Positions 20,766-28,178 of a stretch of DNA of 64,000 bases are shown here, piece by piece. The notes under the pieces were generated by a model. It ran no database searches, had not been told where the DNA came from, and worked only from the letters and a program-made list of their open reading frames with translations. Origin of the DNA: Thalassolituus alkanivorans (GTDB taxonomy: Bacteria > Pseudomonadota > Gammaproteobacteria > Pseudomonadales > Oceanobacteraceae); assembly GCF_020447205.1 (NCBI RefSeq), contig NZ_JAJAEL010000037.1, forward strand, positions 255,392 through 319,391, written 5' to 3'. Within the stretch, counting starts at the first letter, position 1, and each line of letters begins with the position of its first letter. Position numbers and translations under genes: made by a program.

Positions 20766-21338
20766 ATGAAAATGTTGCGTATGACCGCTCAGGGAATTCT
20801 GACGGCCGGTGCACTGGTTTTACCGACTCTGGTACAGGCAGGTGGTTCACTGGATATCAGTCTGGCCGATGATGTCGCCCGTGTTGCTTACGATGCCACC
20901 CAGATGGGTTCCGGGCTGCACATTAATCTGGCTGCGCTGCATCATGAAGATGACGGTGATATGGTTTCTGCGGGATTGCACGTAGTGGATGTGCGCCCAT
21001 CGACCAGTCACCTGTATATCGGTGTGGGCGCGAAAGTGATTGCCTTTACCACCGACGATTTTGATGGCGCGGCTATGGGTGTTGGTGGCTTTTTCCGCTA
21101 CAGCTTCCCGGCAGCTCCGGATGTCGGTCTGGCGGGTTATGCCTATTACGCGCCGCCGGTTGTATCATTCGGTGATGCCGAAAACATGATCAACAGCGAT
21201 ATCCGTCTGCAGTTCAGTCTGCTGCCTACGGCACGAATCTATGGCGGCTATCGTTACAACAGCATCCGTATTGAAGATATTAATGACCGTTACAAACTGG
21301 GCGATGGTGCTCACTTCGGTCTGACCATCGACTTTTAA
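20766..21338 (+). CDS. YfaZ-like outer-membrane beta-barrel protein
   Basis: A 190-residue exported protein. A signal peptide of about 25 residues ends in LPTLVQA-GG. The mature part alternates short amphipathic strands rich in Gly, Tyr and Phe (for example GVGAKVIAFTTDD, AAMGVGGFFRYSF, RIYGGYRYNSIRIED) and ends in LTIDF with a C-terminal Phe, as outer-membrane barrels do. The pattern fits the YfaZ family, whose role is unknown. The ATG at 20766 is preferred over a TTG at 20754 because GGGGA lies 5-9 bases upstream. Confidence 0.78.
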   Translation: MKMLRMTAQGILTAGALVLPTLVQAGGSLDISLADDVARVAYDATQMGSGLHINLAALHHEDDGDMVSAGLHVVDVRPSTSHLYIGVGAKVIAFTTDDFDGAAMGVGGFFRYSFPAAPDVGLAGYAYYAPPVVSFGDAENMINSDIRLQFSLLPTARIYGGYRYNSIRIEDINDRYKLGDGAHFGLTIDF

Positions 21339-21363
21339 TCTCAATTTTCCGCCGGAGCAGGCT

Positions 21364-21843
21364 ATGTCGCAGTGGATTGGCTTCACCAATCAGAAACTCT
21401 ATCAGTGCCGGTTGTTGCTGGAACAGCTGGCTGCTCAGCAGTCGGCTGCTCCAGCCTTGAAGCAGGCGCTGGAAGAGAGTGCGCTGTATCAGCTGCGCGA
21501 TGCCTGGCTGTCTTACCTGGCCGAACTGGGTGATATGGTTGCTTATCGTCAGCCTGTCCGCTCTCTGGAATCACTGCTGCAGAATGCGCCGCTGACCACC
21601 GGCGAAATGCGCGAGCTGCAGCATCTGGCGGAGAATGGATTTTCCTGGCTGGCACAGATGCTGGCAGCGGCAGATGCTCAGGGACGTCCGTCCGGAATGA
21701 ATCAGCCAGCAGCGGCCGTACAGACGGTTGAGGCCCAGGGCCGGATTGCGTTGGTTGCCGCCCCGCACTCACCGGTTGCCGGTTGGCTGCAGGATCTGAC
21801 CCGCCTGATTGAAGATCAGCGCGCCAACCGTCAGGAAAGCTGA
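21364..21843 (+). CDS. DUF6586 family protein
   Basis: A 159-residue cytosolic, helix-rich protein with no signal peptide or membrane segment. It corresponds by position and sequence flavour (FTNQKLYQCRLLLEQ, LREAW-like LRDAWLSYLAELG) to the conserved gene found upstream of the sulA-lexA region in pseudomonads. Function is unknown. It lies 25 bases after the YfaZ-like gene. Confidence 0.72.
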   Translation: MSQWIGFTNQKLYQCRLLLEQLAAQQSAAPALKQALEESALYQLRDAWLSYLAELGDMVAYRQPVRSLESLLQNAPLTTGEMRELQHLAENGFSWLAQMLAAADAQGRPSGMNQPAAAVQTVEAQGRIALVAAPHSPVAGWLQDLTRLIEDQRANRQES

Positions 21844-21865
21844 CTCCTCGCTGAGCATATTTATG

Positions 21866-21899
21866 CAGAACCGTTTACTTTTTATTACTAACGGTTCTG
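21866..21899 (+). terminator. Hairpin after the DUF6586 gene
   Basis: A perfect 10-bp inverted repeat, CAGAACCGTT and AACGGTTCTG, encloses a 14-base AT-rich loop. There is no T-run directly after the stem, so it may be a Rho-dependent or attenuator-like structure, or an operator, instead of a classic terminator. Confidence 0.4.
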
Positions 21900-21964
21900 T
21901 GTGTCGTTCAAGCTATTGAAAACATCCTGTGATACACTCCCGCGCCCAGTTTTGAGAGGCGGTT

Positions 21965-22216
21965 ATGGCGCGCTTTTTTGAAATCGTAGAACTTTCCAAT
22001 GGTGATATCGCCCTGCGTCGTGCCGACGATCAGGACAGCGATGCACTGGTGTGTATTCATTTTTCCGAAGATGCCAAGGCCAGCCTGCAGGCGCATCATA
22101 TGGATGTTGCGCGGGTAATGCTGGAAGCCGGTGTACGTAAAGTCGGCGAGCTTTCCGGTATGGAAGTTGAGCGCGAAGACTTCGACACCCCTGAGTATCA
22201 GCAACGACTGCACTGA
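21965..22216 (+). CDS. Conserved small protein of the lexA-sulA neighbourhood
   Basis: An 83-residue protein of unknown function. It is acidic, has no signal peptide and reads as a small alpha/beta fold (FFEIVELSNGDIALRR, LVCIHFSEDA, VARVMLEAGVRKVGEL). The same small gene sits beside sulA in Pseudomonas. The ATG has GAGGCGG upstream. It converges on sulA, sharing a two-way terminator. Confidence 0.78.
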   Translation: MARFFEIVELSNGDIALRRADDQDSDALVCIHFSEDAKASLQAHHMDVARVMLEAGVRKVGELSGMEVEREDFDTPEYQQRLH

Positions 22217-22271
22217 GCTGTGCTGTAGTGAATTGCTACAGTCTGTACGTGTGAAGCTGTGCTGAAAACAT

Positions 22272-22304
22272 AAAAAAGCCCTGATCAAGATCAGGGCTTT
22301 TTTT
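22272..22304. terminator. Bidirectional terminator between the small protein gene and sulA
   Basis: AAAAAAGCCCTGATC, a 2-base loop, then GATCAGGGCTTTTTTT. The stem is perfect with A-run and T-run flanks, so it can stop transcription from both converging genes. Confidence 0.92.
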
Positions 22305-22325
22305 GTGTTCGTCGTTTTCTGCGCC

Positions 22326-22772
22326 TCAGGGGCGGCGCTGAATCAGCACCACATGGCTGCCGCTCTGGTCGGCCTGCTGGCGGATGATCTGCCGTTCGTG
22401 GTTGCTCAGCTCGCCTTGCCATTCAACAATCATATGGCTGTTGCCGGCGGCGAGAACTTTGCTGCACAGGGCCAGCTGGGTGTCATTGCACAGGTCGAGA
22501 TGAATCACCGGCGAATGCTGCAGGCCCATGCTTTCCAGCCAGCTTTTATTCATCGGACGGTGTGGACTTAGCCACATCAGCCAGCGCTTATGCGCATTGC
22601 ACTGTGCCAGCATCGGCAGCAAATGCATGGGCTGAATCGCACCACCTTCGCTGACGATGACTTCGGTCAGGCTGCCGCGCAGCGCACTGGCGCTGACTCT
22701 GGTCATTCTGCCTGGTTGCTGGCTGCTGAGAGATAAGCCGGCTTCTTCCATTCCGAGTAATAACTGACGCAT
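22326..22772 (-). CDS. sulA: SOS cell-division inhibitor SulA
   Basis: A 148-residue protein that in this family binds FtsZ and blocks septum formation during DNA damage. It shows the SulA/RecA-like core: LTEVIVSEGGAIQPMHLLPMLAQ, KRWLMWLSPHRPMNK and IVEWQGELSNHERQIIRQQA. The start at 22772 is the ATG after GGGGTGA; a GTG three codons upstream (22781) is also possible. It follows lexA by 32 bases with no clear LexA box between them, so the two form a lexA-sulA operon as in Pseudomonas and are controlled together from the boxes upstream of lexA. Confidence 0.86.
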   Translation of the reverse strand: MRQLLLGMEEAGLSLSSQQPGRMTRVSASALRGSLTEVIVSEGGAIQPMHLLPMLAQCNAHKRWLMWLSPHRPMNKSWLESMGLQHSPVIHLDLCNDTQLALCSKVLAAGNSHMIVEWQGELSNHERQIIRQQADQSGSHVVLIQRRP

Positions 22773-22804
22773 AACAATCACCCCGAACCTGTGAACAGTT
22801 GCTG

Positions 22805-23404
22805 TTAGCTGCGGCGTACAACGCCGACGTATAAACCTTCAACGGCAAATTCCGTTTCCCGCAGATCAACTTCAATGGGCTTAAAGTCGTCATTTTCCGG
22901 GTGCAGAATCACCTGATTACGCTTCTTCTCGTAGCGCTTGACCGTTACTTCGTTATCGACGCGGGCAACGATGATTTCGCCATTACGGGCGGTTTCAGCT
23001 TTGTGCACGGCAATGTAGTCGCCGTCGAGAATACCGATGTTCTTCATGCTGTCGCCATGAACTTCCAGCAGGAAGTCGGCAGAAGGGCGGAAGAAGCTGG
23101 GTGGAATCTCGCAGTAATCGGCGATGTGTTCCTGAGCCAGGATGGGCTCACCGGCGGCTACACGGCCAACGATCGGCAGACCCGGGTTCTGCTCTTCAAC
23201 AATGCGCAGGCCGCGGGAAGCACCGGGCATAATTTCAATCGCACCTTTACGTGCCAGCGCCTTCAAGTGTTCCTCTGCGGCGTTAGGCGATTTAAAGCCC
23301 AGCTCGGCAGCGATTTCGGCGCGGGTGGGCGGAAACCCTGTTTCTTCCAGTGAGGAGCGGATGAAATCCAGAACCTGCTGTTGTCGTGCCGTGAGCTTGA
23401 TCAT
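22805..23404 (-). CDS. lexA: LexA repressor
   Basis: A 199-residue SOS repressor. The N-terminal winged helix has [13 protein letters not shown] and [12 protein letters not shown]. The self-cleavage site is Ala84-Gly85 in RVAAGEP, and the catalytic dyad is Ser119 (GDSM) and Lys156 (EVTVKR), identical in numbering to E. coli. RecA-stimulated cleavage relieves repression. Two LexA boxes upstream indicate autoregulation. First gene of the lexA-sulA operon. Confidence 0.98.
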   Translation of the reverse strand: MIKLTARQQQVLDFIRSSLEETGFPPTRAEIAAELGFKSPNAAEEHLKALARKGAIEIMPGASRGLRIVEEQNPGLPIVGRVAAGEPILAQEHIADYCEIPPSFFRPSADFLLEVHGDSMKNIGILDGDYIAVHKAETARNGEIIVARVDNEVTVKRYEKKRNQVILHPENDDFKPIEVDLRETEFAVEGLYVGVVRRS

Positions 23405-23418
23405 GATGCTTATCCAGT

Positions 23419-23434
23419 CTGTTGATCCATACAG
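23419..23434 (-). promoter_or_regulatory. LexA box 1 upstream of lexA
   Basis: CTGTTGATCCATACAG is a perfect match to CTGT-N8-ACAG and lies 15 bases before the lexA start codon. It would cover the ribosome-binding and promoter region. Confidence 0.9.
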
Positions 23435-23438
23435 TATG

Positions 23439-23454
23439 GTGTAAATGTATACAG
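23439..23454 (-). promoter_or_regulatory. LexA box 2 upstream of lexA
   Basis: GTGTAAATGTATACAG has one mismatch (G for C) to CTGT-N8-ACAG. Its centre is 20 bases, about two helical turns, from box 1, the spacing known for E. coli lexA. Confidence 0.75.
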
Positions 23455-23587
23455 TATTTTATCCAGTGTAAACCCCTGTTATCAGAGGTCTGTGGATTGC
23501 GGTGTATTCACCGCCGTTGTACTGACCCGGATAATGGAATGAGGCTTTTAGCCTTTGGCCGTATATGGGGTTGCCTAAATCTCGTTT

Positions 23588-23615
23588 TAAACGTATGTTT
23601 GAAACAGTTGTTTTG
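23588..23615 (+). promoter_or_regulatory. PsrA-like operators upstream of psrA
   Basis: Two overlapping sites fit the AAAC-N4-GTTT palindrome bound by PsrA: TAAACGTATGTTTG at 23588-23601 and GAAACAGTTGTTTTG at 23601-23615. They lie 55-85 bases before the psrA start, a suitable place for autorepression. Confidence 0.55.
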
Positions 23616-23670
23616 TACTGTCGGCGATGGCAATAAAGCCGCGACAGCGTGATAGGGCAGATGCAGGGTT

Positions 23671-24315
23671 ATGGCACAGAAAGATACGGTAAAAAGTATC
23701 CTGAATGCGGCAGAGGAGTTGTTTTCGGAGCGTGGCTTTGCCGAGACCTCATTGCGGAATATCACCACCAAGGCCGGAGTGAATCTGGCGGCGGTGAATT
23801 ATCATTTTGGCTCTAAGAAGGCGTTGATTCAGGCGGTATTTGCCCGTTTCCTGACGCCATTCTGTGAAGATCTGGAACGTGAGCTGGATGCCGTACAGGC
23901 ACGTCTGGATGGCAAGGTACCGGAATTACCGGGCATCTTAATGCTGCTGTCGCAGACGGCGCTGCGTGCCGGACATGACAGCCCGCGCCGTCTGGGTATC
24001 TTTATGCGTCTGCTGGGGCTGGCTTATACCCAGGGGCAGGGGCATTTACGCCGTTTTCTGCAGAAAGAATATGGCCCGGTGTTTAAAGCCTTTATGCGTC
24101 TGGTGACGGCTGCGACTCCTGAACTTTCCGATGAAGACCGTTTCTGGCGTATCCACTTTATGCTGGGGGCGACGGTGTTTACATTGTCGGGGGCTGATTC
24201 ACTGACGGCGATGGCGGAACACGATCTGGGCAAGGGGTCGGATATTGCGCAGGTTGTTGATAAATTGATACCTTTCCTCGCATCCGGTCTTAACGCTCCG
24301 CATCAGGCTGGTTGA
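23671..24315 (+). CDS. psrA: TetR-family regulator PsrA
   Basis: A 214-residue TetR regulator. The N-terminal helix-turn-helix includes LRNITTKAGVNLAAVNYHFGSKKALI at about 28-53. The C-terminal ligand domain and its place directly after divergent lexA match PsrA of Pseudomonas, which senses long-chain fatty acids (oleate) and controls fatty-acid oxidation and rpoS. Candidate PsrA boxes lie in the lexA-psrA spacer. A desaturase gene 16 kb away and several thioesterase genes in the window fit a lipid-responsive lifestyle, but direct control of these is not shown. Confidence 0.87.
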   Translation: MAQKDTVKSILNAAEELFSERGFAETSLRNITTKAGVNLAAVNYHFGSKKALIQAVFARFLTPFCEDLERELDAVQARLDGKVPELPGILMLLSQTALRAGHDSPRRLGIFMRLLGLAYTQGQGHLRRFLQKEYGPVFKAFMRLVTAATPELSDEDRFWRIHFMLGATVFTLSGADSLTAMAEHDLGKGSDIAQVVDKLIPFLASGLNAPHQAG

Positions 24316-24363
24316 GCGGAGCCGGGCTTTCCGTTTTTCGCTTTTTACCAACAGGCCTTTGCT

Positions 24364-24906
24364 ATGGCGCCCACGGCTGCGCAATCTGCGTTACCGCAAA
24401 CATTAATAGAAGTTTCCATTGCTGATCAGGTACTGCGCGTGTCCAGCGCCGGTATCTGCCACCTGTATCCGGTTTCCACGGCGCTTAATGGTGCCGGTGA
24501 ACAGGAACATTCCGGTTGTACCCCCCGTGGCTGGCACCGTGTCCGTGCGGCTATTGGTGCCGGTTTGCCATTGAACACCGTATTTGTTGGCCGGCGCCCG
24601 ACCGGTGAAATTTATTCGCCTGAACTGGCGCTACAGCAACCACAACGCGACTGGATTTTAACCCGCATTCTGTGGCTGCAGGGACTGGAAGTCGGCGTCA
24701 ACCGTATGGGCAATGTCGATTCCATGCGCCGTTATATTTATATCCATGGCACACCGGACTCTGAACCTATGGGCCAGCCACTGTCTCATGGCTGTATCCG
24801 TATGCGTAACAGCGATATTGCTGAATTATTTGAACTGGTCAGTGCCGGTACGCCGGTGTGGATTCAGCCGCACAGTTTTTCGAGGATTCCATGCCGCAAT
24901 CTGTAA
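24364..24906 (+). CDS. YkuD-family enzyme without signal peptide, likely cytosolic L,D-carboxypeptidase
   Basis: A 180-residue protein with the complete YkuD active site: His128 in IHGTPD, then His142 and the nucleophile Cys144 in SHGCIRM. Most L,D-transpeptidases are exported, but this one starts MAPTAAQSALPQ and has no signal peptide or membrane helix. Similar signal-less YkuD proteins such as Acinetobacter ElsL/LdtK act in the cytosol as L,D-carboxypeptidases on recycled tetrapeptides. Its 3' end overlaps the start of nagZ by 16 bases, another cytosolic recycling enzyme, which supports that reading. The ribosome-binding site is poor. Confidence 0.8.
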   Translation: MAPTAAQSALPQTLIEVSIADQVLRVSSAGICHLYPVSTALNGAGEQEHSGCTPRGWHRVRAAIGAGLPLNTVFVGRRPTGEIYSPELALQQPQRDWILTRILWLQGLEVGVNRMGNVDSMRRYIYIHGTPDSEPMGQPLSHGCIRMRNSDIAELFELVSAGTPVWIQPHSFSRIPCRNL

Positions 24907-25940
24907 CACAGAATTTAAACCAGTGTATCGGTGTGGTTGCCGATATTGACGGTACAGAATTAACCGCTGCCGACCGGGAATTTTTATTACAGCCGGAAAT
25001 CTGCGGGTTAATTTTTTTCGCGCGTAATTATCAGTCGCCGCAGCAGTTAAAGGCGCTGACCAGCGATATTCTCAGCCTGCGTCCGGATTTATTACTGTGC
25101 GTGGATCAGGAAGGCGGTCGCGTACAGCGTTTCCGCGAAGGCTTTACCCGTCTGCCGCCGATGCTGGCGCTGGAAAAAGAATATCAGCACAACAGCACAA
25201 AAGCGCTGACCCTGGCCCATGAACTGGGCTGGCTGATGGCCGCCGAGCTGCGTCAGCAGGGAGTGCATCTGAGCTTTGCGCCGGTGCTGGATATTGAAAC
25301 CGATGTGTCGCAGGTGATTGGCGACCGTGCCTTTGGTCATGATGCAGATACCGTTATTGCGCTGGCTTCTGCTTTTGTACGTGGTATGAATGAGGCCGGC
25401 ATGCTGGCGGTAGGTAAGCATTTTCCCGGTCACGGTGCCATTGCCGCAGACTCGCATCTGGCGCTGCCGGTGGACACTCGTTCGCGCATTGAACTGAATA
25501 ACGATATCGAGCCTTTTCATGCGCTGATGTCGATGGGGCTGTTAAGCGGTATTATGCCCGCCCACGTGATTTATCCGGCGGTCGACAGTGACAATACCGC
25601 CGGTTTTTCTGCGCACTGGCTGCAGAATATTCTGCGCACCGAGCTGCAGTTTAATGGTGTGATTTTCAGTGATGATTTATCCATGGCCGGTGCGGCCAGT
25701 GTTGGCAGTTACGCCGAACGTGCCGGCTGTGCCATGCGTGCCGGTGCCAATGCGCTGTTGGTGTGTAATGACCGTTCGGCCGCGCAGCAAGTCATCCTTG
25801 CTGTACGTGAGCAATTGCAACAGCCGGGCTGGCAGACGCTGAGCCTTACCGGGTTGCAGGGAGCGGCAGACGATATGTCGGAAAACATGCTGGCCGAACG
25901 CCGCTCTGCGATCTTACCGCAGCTGGAAAAGCTGCGCTGA
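24891..25940 (+). CDS. nagZ: Beta-N-acetylhexosaminidase NagZ
   Basis: A 349-residue GH3 enzyme that removes GlcNAc from GlcNAc-anhydroMurNAc-peptides in the cytosol, a step of peptidoglycan recycling that also shapes AmpC induction signals. Visible motifs: VDQEGGRVQRFREGFTRLP near 79-97, GKHFPGHGA with the catalytic His, and the nucleophile Asp in FSDDLSMAGA. The ATG at 24891 has GAGG upstream and gives the usual length; an in-frame start at 24858 inside the preceding gene is less likely. Confidence 0.95.
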   Translation: MPQSVTQNLNQCIGVVADIDGTELTAADREFLLQPEICGLIFFARNYQSPQQLKALTSDILSLRPDLLLCVDQEGGRVQRFREGFTRLPPMLALEKEYQHNSTKALTLAHELGWLMAAELRQQGVHLSFAPVLDIETDVSQVIGDRAFGHDADTVIALASAFVRGMNEAGMLAVGKHFPGHGAIAADSHLALPVDTRSRIELNNDIEPFHALMSMGLLSGIMPAHVIYPAVDSDNTAGFSAHWLQNILRTELQFNGVIFSDDLSMAGAASVGSYAERAGCAMRAGANALLVCNDRSAAQQVILAVREQLQQPGWQTLSLTGLQGAADDMSENMLAERRSAILPQLEKLR

Positions 25941-25976
25941 ATACTGAATAACGGTGCCTTTAAAAACGCCGTCTGA

Positions 25977-26738
<762 letters not shown>

Positions 26739-26767
26739 GACGTCATTTTTTGCTGAAACTGACAAAT

Positions 26768-26797
26768 AAAAAAGCCCGGAATTTCCGGGCTTTTTTT
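26768..26797. terminator. Bidirectional terminator after the thioinosine phosphorylase gene
   Basis: AAAAAGCCCGGAA pairs with TTCCGGGCTTTTTTT. It lies between two convergent genes and has both A-run and T-run flanks. Confidence 0.92.
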
Positions 26798-26824
26798 ATT
26801 TGGTATTTCTTATATCAGTGGGCC

Positions 26825-27358
26825 TCAACCGATACGGTAATGACTCTGCACAAAACCATTAGCGTAGCTTTTATTGGCAAGCAGGGTCAGCAGAGTATCG
26901 CAGTTCAGTTCGCCGAATAACGGAATCCCACGGCCCAGCAGCAGCGGAATGCGGGTCACGATCAGCTCGTTGAGCAATCCGGTGCGCAGAAACGACTGAA
27001 TCAGGCGGCCGCCATCAATATAAAGTGAGTCTTCGCCTTCGCGCTGCAGGCGTTCGGTTAAGGTCAGTGGTGATTCGGCACTTAATTCTGCTTTATCCCG
27101 GTGTGTTTCCGGCAGGGCTTTAAGCGATTGGCTGAGCACAATCACGCGTGTGCCCTCATAGGGCCATTCACCAAAGGTGAGGACTTTTTCGAACGTATTG
27201 CGACCCATCACCAGGCAGCTGGTGCCGGCCATAAATTGCGCATAGCCGAAATCTTCTTCTGCGATGGTAAAGGCCGGATTTTCCAGCCAGTCGAGTGCAC
27301 CATCCGGCCGGGCAATAAAACCATCCAGGCTGCAGGCGATAAAGGAGCGGATTTTCAT
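26825..27358 (-). CDS. RibD C-terminal/dihydrofolate reductase-like protein
   Basis: A 177-residue protein of the RibD_C family (the DHFR-like fold seen in YyaP/YwjB and RibD). It has SFIACSLDGFIARPDGALDW at 4-23, VMGRNTFEKV, a nucleotide-binding IDGGRLIQSFLRTGLLNELIVTRIPLLLGRGIPLFG pattern in the C-terminal half. It is a single-domain NADPH-dependent reductase-like protein of unknown substrate. The ATG at 27358 is chosen because the family starts here; a longer frame would run into csiV. It follows csiV by 7 bases and is the last gene of the mfd-csiV operon. Confidence 0.82.
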   Translation of the reverse strand: MKIRSFIACSLDGFIARPDGALDWLENPAFTIAEEDFGYAQFMAGTSCLVMGRNTFEKVLTFGEWPYEGTRVIVLSQSLKALPETHRDKAELSAESPLTLTERLQREGEDSLYIDGGRLIQSFLRTGLLNELIVTRIPLLLGRGIPLFGELNCDTLLTLLANKSYANGFVQSHYRIG

Positions 27359-27365
27359 GGTCGGC

Positions 27366-28178
27366 TTAAAGGTCTTCGGCACGTTCAACGGGAATAATTT
27401 TCAGCACAATGCCGAGCATCGGGTGATCAATGTAGTGCAGCTCGTTACTGCGCATACGGCGGCTCTGTTGTACCCGTGCGGCGCGGATTGGGGCTGGTAA
27501 ATCAACCGCCATGGACGCTTCCATATCTGTCTGGGCCAGCAGGTCGCTGCGGTAATCGGCGCGGTTGTCGCTGGCGGGTAAGGTCAGCGCACTCAGTTCG
27601 GCCGGTTCGTGGATTTCGTATTGCTGTACCTGTAAGTCGGTATTGATATGCAGATAACGGCTGCGGTGCAGTTCAAAGTTGCCGGTCAGCTGAATATCCA
27701 GTTTGTCCTGCAGGCGCACATTCAGATTGTGGCGGATCGCCTGGCCTTCTTCCTGAATGGGTTCCACCCAGGCCTGATGCCAGATCACTTTCATATCACT
27801 GCGCTTATTAATGCGTTCGGCTTCATTGGCCATTTTCAGTTCTGCCAATGGCTGCAAAGGGGCAGGCCATTCCGCTTTCGGGATACGGGCAAAACCAAAG
27901 CCTGCAAATAATGCATTATGCAGTTGCTGGTAGCGTGCCGGACTCAGCCACCAGGCGTAGTCGGGTGTGGTATCCGCTTCGGTCTGCAAACTGCCTGATT
28001 CATTGTCCTCGCTGGCGCTGGTTTCCAGCACTTCAGGCCAGAGTTCCTGATCAATCAGGCTTTCGTCTTCATAAGCGACCAGGATCATTTCCACCCGATA
28101 CCAGGGCGCGGCACTGGCCGATAAGGGCAGGGCAACAGAGCACAGAAGCAGAAAGGCACGGCAAAACAGCTGGCTCAC
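27366..28178 (-). CDS. csiV: CsiV family periplasmic/peptidoglycan-associated protein
   Basis: A 270-residue exported protein with a signal peptide of about 23 residues ending in SASA-AP, then WYRVEMILVAYED, the hallmark start of the CsiV family, and a C-terminal NELHYIDHPMLGIVLKIIPVE. The start codon is GTG, overlapping the mfd stop as GTGA. In Vibrio cholerae CsiV is required for HapR-type expression of type VI secretion genes and stress defence; elsewhere its role is unclear. The mfd-csiV pairing is also seen in Pseudomonas (PA3002-PA3003). Confidence 0.86.
   Translation of the reverse strand: MSQLFCRAFLLLCSVALPLSASAAPWYRVEMILVAYEDESLIDQELWPEVLETSASEDNESGSLQTEADTTPDYAWWLSPARYQQLHNALFAGFGFARIPKAEWPAPLQPLAELKMANEAERINKRSDMKVIWHQAWVEPIQEEGQAIRHNLNVRLQDKLDIQLTGNFELHRSRYLHINTDLQVQQYEIHEPAELSALTLPASDNRADYRSDLLAQTDMEASMAVDLPAPIRAARVQQSRRMRSNELHYIDHPMLGIVLKIIPVERAEDL

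Noticed and set aside
22782..22804. Possible LexA box between lexA and sulA
   Set aside because: CTGTGAACAGTT has CTGT and ACAG half-sites too close together and no 8-base spacer, so it does not fit the consensus.
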